Source: an uncultured Sutterella sp.
GTDB lineage: Bacteria; Pseudomonadota; Gammaproteobacteria; Burkholderiales; Burkholderiaceae_F
Length of the DNA stretch: 5,812 nucleotides
Reading direction: 5' to 3'
NCBI GenBank assembly: GCA_905192805.1
Contig: CAJJMF010000159.1
Location: 1-5,812 of the forward strand
Shown here one piece after another: positions 1 through 4,611 of the stretch. Under the pieces are notes generated by a model. The model did not search any database. It was not told the DNA's origin and saw only the letters and a list, made by a program, of their open reading frames with translations. A program made the translations under genes and the position numbers. How positions within the stretch are numbered: position 1 is the stretch's first letter; each line of letters starts with the position of its first letter.

Positions 1-179
1 TGATGATGAGCTTCTCGCTCAACGAAACCGAGGCAGCTGATGCCATTGAGGCGGCCGTGAGTGCTGTGTTGCACGAAGGGGTTATGACGGGCGACTTAGC
101 CTGGGCTAAACCCGGGGTAACCCCCGTCGGTACCGTAGCCATGGGCGACGCCATTGTGAAGAAACTGCAAGGAAACTAA
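1..179 (+). CDS. leuB: 3-isopropylmalate dehydrogenase, C-terminal fragment (5' end outside window)
   Basis: The last 58 codons of an open frame run in from the left edge and stop with TAA at 177-179. The encoded tail matches the C-terminus of LeuB: an MMSFSLN stretch, then AADAIEAAV, then EGVMTGDLA, then an MGDAI helix. E. coli LeuB has the same order (AADAIEQA, EGVRTGDLA, EMGDII). LeuB is the cytoplasmic NAD-dependent enzyme that oxidatively decarboxylates 3-isopropylmalate to 2-ketoisocaproate in leucine synthesis. The catalytic core lies outside the window. It is followed after 2 bp by leuC, whose SD sits inside the last LeuB codons, so the two are probably translationally coupled. The identification leans on this short tail plus the leuC-leuD context. 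Confidence 0.88.
   Translation, partial: MMSFSLNETEAADAIEAAVSAVLHEGVMTGDLAWAKPGVTPVGTVAMGDAIVKKLQGN
169..173 (+). promoter_or_regulatory. SD of leuC, embedded in the end of leuB
   Basis: AAGGA lies 8 nt before the leuC ATG and within the last leuB codons. This fixes the leuC start at 182 and suggests coupled translation of leuB and leuC. Confidence 0.75.
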
Positions 180-181
180 TT

Positions 182-1582
182 ATGGGACGCACGCTTTATC
201 AAAAAGTCTATGACGCGCATGTCGTGACCGAAGTTCCGGGCGAACTGCCCCTTTTATTCATCGATCGTCACTTAGTGCATGAAGTCACGAGTCCGCAAGC
301 CTTTGCAGGACTCCGAGCGGCTGGGCGCAAGTTACGTCGCCCCGATCTGACGCTCGCCACGATGGACCATGATATCTCGACACAAAAACAGACCCTCGAA
401 GTGTGTTCACCGATGGCCAAAAAGCAAGTCACCACGCTCATTGCCAATTGCCAAGAGTTTGGCGTGACACTCTTTGGCTTAGGCCACCCGGGCCAGGGGA
501 TTGTGCATATTATTGGGCCACAGACGGGGTTCACCCTGCCGGGCACAACTCTGGTGTGCGGCGACTCGCATACCGCTACGCACGGCGCCTTTGGTGCACT
601 CGCCTTTGGGATTGGCACGTCCGAAGTGGAACACGTTATGGCAACCCAAACGCTCAAGCAACAACGCTTCAAGACGATGCGCATTGTCTGTGACGGAGCA
701 CTCCCTGAAGGGGTCTACTCCAAAGACTTGATTCTGGCGATTGCCAAAACCATTACGACCGCAGGTGGCACGGGCTACGCCATTGAGTTCGCTGGTACGG
801 GGGTCACAACGCTTAGTATGGATGCCCGTATGACGCTCTCCAACATGGCCATTGAAGTCGGTGCCAAGGTCGGTATGATTGCTCCGGATGAAACCACCTT
901 TGCCTACCTCAAGGGGCGTCCTTTTGCCCCACAAGGGGAAGACTGGGATAAGGCCGTCGCGTATTGGAAGACGTTACCCTCTGACGCTGACGCGCAGTTT
1001 GACAAAGAAGTCACGATTGATTCGGCACATCTGGTTCCGCATGTCACGTGGGGGAATAACCCGGGTGAAGCGTGCGCGGTCACGGATCGCGTGCCAGACC
1101 CCGCCACGATGACGGATCCTCAGCAACGCGCCAGCGCTGAAGCGGCGTTACGGTACATGGGGCTCACCCCCAATATGCCCGTCACGGACATTCCGATTAA
1201 CGTCGTCTTTATTGGCTCCTGTACCAACGGTCGTCTGGAAGACTTCCGTGAAGCCGCTCGTGTGCTCAAGGGTCGTAAAGTCGCGCCTGGCGTGACCGCA
1301 CTCGCCGTCCCTGGCTCGATGGCCGTTCGCCAAGCTGCCGAAGCTGAAGGGCTTGACGTCATCTTCAAGGAAGCTGGCTTTGAATGGCGCTTACCTGGGT
1401 GCTCGATGTGCTTAGCGATGAATGATGACCGTGCTCCCGAAGGGGCTCACGTGGCCTCAACCTCAAACCGCAACTTTGTGGGTCGTCAAGGACGCGGTAG
1501 CCGTACGCATCTGATGAGTCCTGCCATGGCAGCCATTGCTGCCACCACCGGGCATATCACGGACGTTCGTGACTATTTATAA
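182..1582 (+). CDS. leuC: 3-isopropylmalate dehydratase, large subunit
   Basis: A 466-residue protein, the same length as E. coli LeuC and collinear with it. It is the large, [4Fe-4S]-carrying subunit of isopropylmalate isomerase, which converts 2-isopropylmalate to 3-isopropylmalate in the cytoplasm as a complex with LeuD. Visible family motifs are IDRHLVHEVTSPQAF near residue 28, TMDHD at about 60, CGDSHTATHGAFGALAFGIG at about 127, GSCTNGR around 345, LPGCSMCLAMN around 404, and STSNRNFVGRQGRG near 429. The three cluster-ligand cysteines are C347, C407 and C410, as in the aconitase superfamily. The ATG at 182 has an SD 8 nt upstream. The gene lies between leuB and leuD in one unit, with no sign of damage. 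Confidence 0.98.
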   Translation: MGRTLYQKVYDAHVVTEVPGELPLLFIDRHLVHEVTSPQAFAGLRAAGRKLRRPDLTLATMDHDISTQKQTLEVCSPMAKKQVTTLIANCQEFGVTLFGLGHPGQGIVHIIGPQTGFTLPGTTLVCGDSHTATHGAFGALAFGIGTSEVEHVMATQTLKQQRFKTMRIVCDGALPEGVYSKDLILAIAKTITTAGGTGYAIEFAGTGVTTLSMDARMTLSNMAIEVGAKVGMIAPDETTFAYLKGRPFAPQGEDWDKAVAYWKTLPSDADAQFDKEVTIDSAHLVPHVTWGNNPGEACAVTDRVPDPATMTDPQQRASAEAALRYMGLTPNMPVTDIPINVVFIGSCTNGRLEDFREAARVLKGRKVAPGVTALAVPGSMAVRQAAEAEGLDVIFKEAGFEWRLPGCSMCLAMNDDRAPEGAHVASTSNRNFVGRQGRGSRTHLMSPAMAAIAATTGHITDVRDYL

Positions 1583-1586
1583 GGAG
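1581..1586 (+). promoter_or_regulatory. SD of leuD
   Basis: A perfect AAGGAG starts inside the leuC TAA stop codon and stands 8 nt before the leuD ATG. It confirms the start at 1595 and suggests tight leuC-leuD coupling, which suits subunits of one enzyme. Confidence 0.8.
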
Positions 1587-1594
1587 CAAACACG

Positions 1595-2230
1595 ATGGAA
1601 AAATTTACCGTTCACACGGGCGTGGCTGCCCCACTCGATGTGGCTAACGTCGATACGGATCAGATCATCCCGAAGCAATTTTTGCTGGCCGTTGACCGTA
1701 AAGGATTTGGTAAACACCTCTTTCATGAACGTCGTTACTTGGATCCTGCGGAAACGTTGCCTAATCCCGACTTTGTGCTCAATCAGCCGGCTTATCAAGG
1801 GGCTTCCATTCTGGTCGCCCGCGACAACTTTGGGAACGGATCGAGCCGTGAACATGCCCCTTGGGCATTGCTCGACTTTGGTATCCGTGCGATTATTGCC
1901 CCGAGTTTTGCGGATATTTTCAGCAACAATGCCCTCGGCAATGGACTCGTGATCGTTCGTCTGACGGAAGAGGAGGTGGATGAAATCTTTAAGCTACTCG
2001 CTCAAGAACCGGGTAAACGCATCACAGTCAATCTCGAAACGATGACTGTCAGCGTCGGGGAGCACGAGTACCGCTTTACCTTGGATCCGTTCCGCCGTAA
2101 GTGCCTCTTAGAGGGGCTCGATGCGATTGGGCTCACGTTACAACATGAAGAGGCGATTGCTCAGTACGAAGCCAAGGCCCCCTCATGGCTCGCGCCGCAT
2201 GTAACAGACATTGCGAAGAGTACGCCCTAA
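1595..2230 (+). CDS. leuD: 3-isopropylmalate dehydratase, small subunit
   Basis: A 211-residue protein; the family is typically about 200-215. It is the swivel-domain subunit that completes the isopropylmalate isomerase active site with LeuC. Recognisable motifs are HTGVAAPLDVANVDTDQIIP near the N-terminus, then KQFLLAVDRKGFG, NPDFVLNQPAYQGASILVAR, the substrate-binding loop GSSREHAPWAL at residues 82-92, and IIAPSFADIF. The C-terminal RRKCLLEGLDAIGLTLQHE segment is also typical. In the loop, residue 81 is Asn (FGNGSS), where E. coli has Cys (FGCGSS). Other LeuD proteins also vary here, so this need not affect activity. It lies 12 bp after leuC, and a terminator follows 22 bp downstream. Confidence 0.97.
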   Translation: MEKFTVHTGVAAPLDVANVDTDQIIPKQFLLAVDRKGFGKHLFHERRYLDPAETLPNPDFVLNQPAYQGASILVARDNFGNGSSREHAPWALLDFGIRAIIAPSFADIFSNNALGNGLVIVRLTEEEVDEIFKLLAQEPGKRITVNLETMTVSVGEHEYRFTLDPFRRKCLLEGLDAIGLTLQHEEAIAQYEAKAPSWLAPHVTDIAKSTP

Positions 2231-2252
2231 ACGGGATCCGTACTGCAATCTT

Positions 2253-2285
2253 AGCCAGCGCCTTCACCCTAGCGCTGGCTTTTTT
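2253..2285 (+). terminator. Intrinsic terminator of the leu operon
   Basis: A perfect 9-bp stem, AGCCAGCGC (2253-2261) with GCGCTGGCT (2272-2280), encloses a 10-nt loop and runs into six T residues (2280-2285). It begins 22 bp after the leuD stop. Read on the minus strand the hairpin is followed by AAGATTGC, which has no U-tract, so it should terminate mainly the rightward leu transcript. The leftward gene ends only 6 bp away; for that transcript the hairpin could at most stabilise the 3' end. Confidence 0.92.
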
Positions 2286-2291
2286 CATTCG

Positions 2292-2705
2292 CTATTTCAC
2301 TGCATCCAGATCCACAACGACCATATTGGTGAGTCGTTCGACACCATCGTCACCTCGGGTGAGTTCAGCCAAAAGCGCCATCTGCTTGGGCGACATAAAG
2401 AGATTGTATTTTTGGGCTTCAAAGCCGGTGGCACTCGGCTGCTTAAAGAGCACGGAACGCGCATCATAAACAGCTTGTTTCACAGTGGGCGAAACCTGTT
2501 TGACCTTCACGGGTGCGCCGAAACAGGGCGTGAGCTCGTCTGAGCGCGTTTGATTCACGGTGACGGTGCAGGTCGCCTCAAGCGTCCCCCCACAGCTTGA
2601 GCCTGCAGCTCCCATCGCCTCCGCCTGCAAATTGGCGTAGGTGAGTAGTGGCGAGAAACTCAGTGCAACGAAAAGCGCTACACCATAAAGTCGGGAAATT
2701 GTCAT
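2292..2705 (-). CDS. Small exported protein of unknown family
   Basis: I do not recognise the family. The chosen start is the ATG at 2703-2705, because AAGGAA stands 7 nt upstream and the N-terminus then reads as a signal peptide: MTISR, a hydrophobic core (about residues 6-21, YGVALFVALSFSPLL), and a likely signal peptidase I site after TYA (residue 24). An upstream in-frame ATG at 2738 has no usable SD and would place charged residues ahead of the signal. The product is 137 residues, about 113 after cleavage. The mature part holds three cysteines (C38, C46, C61), the first two bracketing a GGTLEAT segment, and no haem-binding CXXCH. The rest is a soluble mixed sequence with no membrane segment, so the protein is probably periplasmic or secreted. 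It is convergent with leuD and preceded by a structured leader with an intrinsic terminator. Function cannot be assigned. Confidence 0.75.
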   Translation of the reverse strand: MTISRLYGVALFVALSFSPLLTYANLQAEAMGAAGSSCGGTLEATCTVTVNQTRSDELTPCFGAPVKVKQVSPTVKQAVYDARSVLFKQPSATGFEAQKYNLFMSPKQMALLAELTRGDDGVERLTNMVVVDLDAVK

Positions 2706-2711
2706 GGGATG

Positions 2712-2717
2712 TTCCTT
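2712..2717 (-). promoter_or_regulatory. SD of the small exported protein gene
   Basis: AAGGAA on the minus strand, 7 nt (via CATCCC) from the ATG at 2705. It decides the start in favour of the 137-residue form, and sits only 2 nt past the terminator T-tract. Confidence 0.7.
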
Positions 2718-2719
2718 GG

Positions 2720-2759
2720 AAAAAACGTGGCACACCATGGGCCTTGGTGCGCTGCACGT
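2720..2759 (-). terminator. Intrinsic terminator abutting the SD of the small exported gene
   Basis: On the minus strand, ACGTG, a 2-nt bulge (CA), then GCGCACCA pair with TGGTGTGC and CACGT around a 7-nt loop. That gives 13 base pairs including one G-U, immediately followed by six T residues (2720-2725). The wobble pair would be a C-A mismatch on the plus strand and there is no plus-strand T-tract, so the element is leftward-specific. It may end the regulator transcript, act as an attenuator for the next gene, or both. Confidence 0.8.
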
Positions 2760-2910
2760 CCATCCCGAACCCTAGCAACCTTTCTCAGGTTGCGCCAGAT
2801 CTCTGATGGGAGAGATGAGGCAATGAAATCCCGTAGCTATTGTGTCCAACCCTTGTGGCAGAAGGAATTTAAAGAGAGTAAGTACTCACTTCGTTGCGAA
2901 CTTTTTTCCC

Positions 2911-3972
2911 TTACCACCAGGGTAATTCGTCTCGCCACGACAAAATCCGGAGGGAATCTGCCAACGTTCGTCCCTCTTCCGCCGGGGTATTATCGAGAGT
3001 CTGGGCTAACACCGTTAAGAAGGGTTCGACCAAGGCACGGTCTTCTTTGAACCAAGCCAAATAGTAGTTTTCCCATTGCAACGGGAGAAAACTCACATTG
3101 CGCTGGAGGGCTGCATGGGCAATACAAAGCCCTGCGTCCGCCTCGCCCGAGGCCACCGCGGTCGCCACGGCTAAGTGTGAAGGGTATTCGACCGACAACG
3201 CCTTCACCCGGGCTTTATCAATGCCGCTATTGGCTAAGAGGGATTCTTGAAGAGTGTACGTTCCCGTCGTGGGCGAACGGCCGGCATAACGCAAGCCTTT
3301 GACAAAAACGTCGGTCAACGTGTGAAGTTGATGTGGGTTATGCTTAGCCACCACCAAGCCTTGCGAGCGTTGGCTGACAAAGCACCCTTCCATTCGCTCG
3401 GGATCGATATAGGGAGAAAAGGTTTGGTAGGCTTCGCTCCCCACCGTGGCATGTTCCGCAAAATTAAAACCCGCGATCGTGCACGAGCGTTCAGCGAGTT
3501 GGCGCAACCCTTCACAGCCCGAATTAAATTGGAAGTCACAGATGAGTCCCGCCTGAAAGGCGGACTCTTGAAGTGAGGCAATGAAATGATCGTAGCAACC
3601 CGCAATCGTCAAAATGGGCGCCTTGGGATCCATCGCAGCAGAAAAAGCGGCGGTTAGCTCGGAGTTGATCTGAGTAATCTGCATGGCGTATTTCGCCTGC
3701 ACTTGACGCTCAGCCCATAGCAGCTTGCGTCCTAAGGGGGTGAGACTGGCGGGTTTTCCTTGTTCGCGGGAAACCAACCGTTGCCCGAGGGTTTGCTCCC
3801 AGGCTTCGATACGGCCCCAAAAATAGCGATAACTCATGCCGACTTTTTTGGCTGCCCCAGTAAGTGAGTGCTCACTCTCAATGGCCTCGAGCTGCGTAAT
3901 CAAGTCATTACGTAATTCGGAGTGAGGGGAGTCGTTATCCGAGAAGGTATAAAACAGATGAATGCCGAGCAC
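2911..3972 (-). CDS. Transcriptional regulator: ModE/LysR-like winged helix fused to a periplasmic-binding-protein-like domain
   Basis: A 353-residue one-component regulator. I place the start at the GTG at 3970-3972 because AAGGAG stands 7 nt before it; an earlier in-frame GTG at 4014 has no SD. Residues about 18-90 form a ModE/LysR-type winged helix: AIESEHSLTGAAKKVGMSYR, then YFWGRIEAWEQTLGQRLV, then SLTPLGRKLL. A helical linker follows (about 83-115). From about 118 to 345 the sequence resembles the type II binding-protein fold found after ModE-like DNA-binding domains (COG1910-like): ILTIAGCYDHF, GLRQLAERSCTIAGFNF, a GRSPTTGTYTL ligand loop, and HLAVATAVASGEADAGL. Family members bind small ligands in this domain and regulate neighbouring genes. 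No molybdate transport or cofactor genes are visible here, so molybdate should not be assumed as ligand. The upstream cytochrome and flavoprotein genes are plausible targets, and autoregulation is also possible. Confidence 0.85.
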   Translation of the reverse strand: MLGIHLFYTFSDNDSPHSELRNDLITQLEAIESEHSLTGAAKKVGMSYRYFWGRIEAWEQTLGQRLVSREQGKPASLTPLGRKLLWAERQVQAKYAMQITQINSELTAAFSAAMDPKAPILTIAGCYDHFIASLQESAFQAGLICDFQFNSGCEGLRQLAERSCTIAGFNFAEHATVGSEAYQTFSPYIDPERMEGCFVSQRSQGLVVAKHNPHQLHTLTDVFVKGLRYAGRSPTTGTYTLQESLLANSGIDKARVKALSVEYPSHLAVATAVASGEADAGLCIAHAALQRNVSFLPLQWENYYLAWFKEDRALVEPFLTVLAQTLDNTPAEEGRTLADSLRILSWRDELPWW

Positions 3973-3978
3973 CGAAAC

Positions 3979-3984
3979 TCTCCT
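3979..3984 (-). promoter_or_regulatory. SD deciding the GTG start of the regulator
   Basis: AAGGAG on the minus strand with a 7-nt spacer (AGTTTCG) before GTG at 3972. It argues for the 353-residue form over a 14-residue longer one starting at the GTG at 4014. Confidence 0.75.
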
Positions 3985-4004
3985 TGAGTTAACCGATTTT
4001 CGTG

Positions 4005-4063
4005 CGTGACACACTGCCGATATCGTCTATGGAGGAGGGAAACTCCATTATCTCGTGACACAC
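4005..4063 (-). repeat. Direct repeat GTGTGTCACG, two exact copies, start-to-start 49 bp
   Basis: The copies at 4054-4063 and 4005-4014 are identical and in the same orientation, flanking the candidate -10 and start site of the regulator gene. The spacing is about 4.7 helical turns. Position and identity fit an operator pair for autoregulation, but two 10-mers in 200 bp is modest evidence. Confidence 0.45.
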
Positions 4064-4167
4064 GGGTATGCGAAACGGGCTAGGCAAGAGCCACCATTCA
4101 TGGGATAACCCACCGTCCCTACGAATGTTTGCTCTCACCTACCCCGCTAAAACAATACACCATTTAG

Positions 4168-4180
4168 AGACAATTTGTCT
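4168..4180. repeat. Perfect 13-bp palindrome AGACAATTTGTCT
   Basis: Two 6-bp arms (AGACAA and TTGTCT) surround one central base. The palindrome touches the last base of the cytochrome stop codon. It is too tight to be a terminator hairpin and has no T-tract; it could be a protein-binding dyad or chance. Confidence 0.35.
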
Positions 4181-4500
4181 TATTTATGTCCCTTATGGCA
4201 TGACGTGCAAGCAATATTACCCTGAATCGCATGTGGATTGGGATTACGTCCTGCTGTTTGGACCGACATCTTATCAAACCCTCCGTGGCAAGCGACACAA
4301 ATGTCGTTGCCATTGAGTTGTTTCACTTTCAGGGATTGATCATGGCACGTATCGCAGTTGATCCCACGAGCGATATGGCGATCTGCCAAGAAGTGGCAGG
4401 GGTCGTTATAAGGTTGTGCACTCACCATGCTGGATGCCATAGTGAGCACACCGACCAGCGTGGCGCTCGTCAAGGTGGCAAATAAACGGGGATTGAACAT
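4180..4500 (-). CDS. Small secreted three-haem cytochrome c, flavocytochrome c haem-domain-like
   Basis: A 106-residue protein with an N-terminal Sec signal peptide (MFNPR, hydrophobic core at about 6-26, probable cleavage after VSA at residue 28), leaving about 78 residues. Three covalent haem sites are visible: CDTCH (49-53), CVACH (68-72) and CTSCH (98-102). H42, H90 and H105 are candidate distal ligands, and there is an additional lone C35-H36. The order and spacing, from RHIARGINCDTCH to IACTSCHKGH, resemble the haem domain of Shewanella fumarate-reducing flavocytochrome c, but the chain ends where that domain would continue to its fourth haem. It should be a periplasmic electron carrier. 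AAGGAG at 4509-4514, 8 nt before the ATG, fixes the start. The upstream neighbour in the same direction is a Tat-exported flavoprotein, a plausible redox partner; two hairpins lie between them. The identity as a c-type cytochrome is certain; the partner is inferred. Confidence 0.93.
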   Translation of the reverse strand: MFNPRLFATLTSATLVGVLTMASSMVSAQPYNDPCHFLADRHIARGINCDTCHDQSLKVKQLNGNDICVACHGGFDKMSVQTAGRNPNPHAIQGNIACTSCHKGHK

Positions 4501-4508
4501 CTCATCAT

Positions 4509-4514
4509 CTCCTT
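4509..4514 (-). promoter_or_regulatory. SD of the cytochrome gene
   Basis: AAGGAG on the minus strand, 8 nt (ATGATGAG) from the ATG at 4500. It is a strong site, so the cytochrome can be translated independently of the upstream flavoprotein gene. Confidence 0.8.
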
Positions 4515-4533
4515 GGTCAAAATGAATGAGTGG

Positions 4534-4562
4534 GCGGTGAGTTCAGTGTAGGAACCCACCGC
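4534..4562 (-). other. Intercistronic hairpin II, 11-bp stem
   Basis: On the minus strand GCGGTGGGTTC pairs with GAACTCACCGC around a 7-nt loop (CTACACT), with one G-U. The same pair is an A-C mismatch on the plus strand, so the fold favours the leftward transcript. It is followed by CCACTCATTCATTTTG, which is only weakly U-rich, so it is a poor terminator. It lies 20 nt upstream of the cytochrome SD and could be an mRNA-processing, stability or attenuation element setting the flavoprotein-to-cytochrome ratio. Confidence 0.6.
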
Positions 4563-4568
4563 ACAAGG

Positions 4569-4594
4569 ACTGGGCGTAGGGTGTTACACCCAGT
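4569..4594 (-). other. Intercistronic hairpin I, 8-bp stem
   Basis: On the minus strand ACTGGGTG pairs with CGCCCAGT around a 10-nt loop, one pair being G-U (C-A on the plus strand). An alternative inner stem, GGGTG with CACCC, is mutually exclusive with the full one. It starts 17 nt after the flavoprotein stop. No T-tract follows, so it is not a classical terminator. Confidence 0.5.
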
Positions 4595-4611
4595 AAGGAG
4601 AGCCTTGGGGA

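Larger units (their letters stand above)
2706..2910 (-). promoter_or_regulatory. Structured leader / candidate transcription attenuator upstream of the small exported protein
   Basis: This gap lies between the regulator stop and the small exported gene. Read leftward it holds an imperfect palindrome (2873-2890), a hairpin with ATCTCT/AGAGAT arms (2799-2816), a GCAACC/GGTTGC hairpin with a 7-nt loop (2775-2793), and an intrinsic terminator whose T-tract ends 2 nt before the SD. A GGGATG segment on the minus strand (2761-2766) is perfectly complementary to the CATCCC between SD and ATG (2706-2711), so the terminator and SD could be enclosed in one larger fold. No ATG-initiated leader peptide precedes the terminator hairpin, and I see no convincing promoter. 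A new promoter does not fit between terminator and SD, so expression of the downstream gene should require read-through. This resembles a riboswitch or attenuator layout, but I cannot match it to a known class. Confidence 0.5.
3973..4179 (-). promoter_or_regulatory. Intergenic region upstream of the regulator: candidate promoter and operator-like repeats
   Basis: About 207 bp between the cytochrome stop and the regulator start. On the minus strand a possible sigma-70 promoter reads TTCGCA (4069-4074), a 16-nt spacer, then GATAAT (4047-4052), putting transcription start roughly 70 nt before the GTG. Two identical GTGTGTCACG decamers lie at 4054-4063, in the promoter spacer, and at 4005-4014, downstream of the start. 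A short hairpin (ATGGAG/CTCCAT, 4029-4048) overlaps the -10. No hairpin with a T-tract follows the cytochrome gene, so read-through from cytochrome into regulator is possible. The promoter rests on consensus matching by eye: 4 of 6 bases at -35 and 5 of 6 at -10. Confidence 0.4.

Noticed and set aside
268..934. Long leftward open frames opposite leuC
   Set aside because: They lie wholly inside leuC on the opposite strand, with no SD and atypical Cys/Arg/Pro-rich translations; they are shadows of leuC codon usage.
2253..2285. leu terminator as a bidirectional terminator also serving the small exported gene
   Set aside because: The minus-strand side is followed by AAGATTGC with no U-tract; only the rightward direction is supported.
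2706..2738. Longer form of the small exported protein starting at the ATG at 2738
   Set aside because: No SD at a proper distance, the extra codons fall inside the terminator, SD and spacer, and the signal peptide begins naturally at the ATG at 2705.
2760..2800. CTAGGGTTC after a stem on the minus strand, resembling the start of a ykkC-type (guanidine/ppGpp/PRPP) riboswitch
   Set aside because: Only this short string matches. The downstream conserved segments of that class (GGTCCGAGAG and the AAAGCCCGGGAG-like end) are absent, so I do not assign the class.
2891..2907. TTCG-TTG-CGAA followed by six T on the plus strand, terminator-like
   Set aside because: Only a 4-bp AT-containing stem, and no rightward gene precedes it. 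On the minus strand the T-tract becomes an A-run, so it serves neither direction convincingly.
2709..3050. Rightward open frame of 113 codons across the leader and the regulator 3' end
   Set aside because: No SD, low-complexity basic composition, overlaps a well-supported gene and an RNA-like leader on the other strand.
3973..4014. Longer form of the regulator starting at the GTG at 4014
   Set aside because: There is no SD before it, it lies in the direct repeat, and the shorter GTG start at 3972 has a clean AAGGAG site.
4569..4594. Hairpin after the flavoprotein gene as an intrinsic terminator
   Set aside because: CCTTGTGCGG follows the stem on the minus strand, with no T-tract, so it is reported only as an RNA structure.
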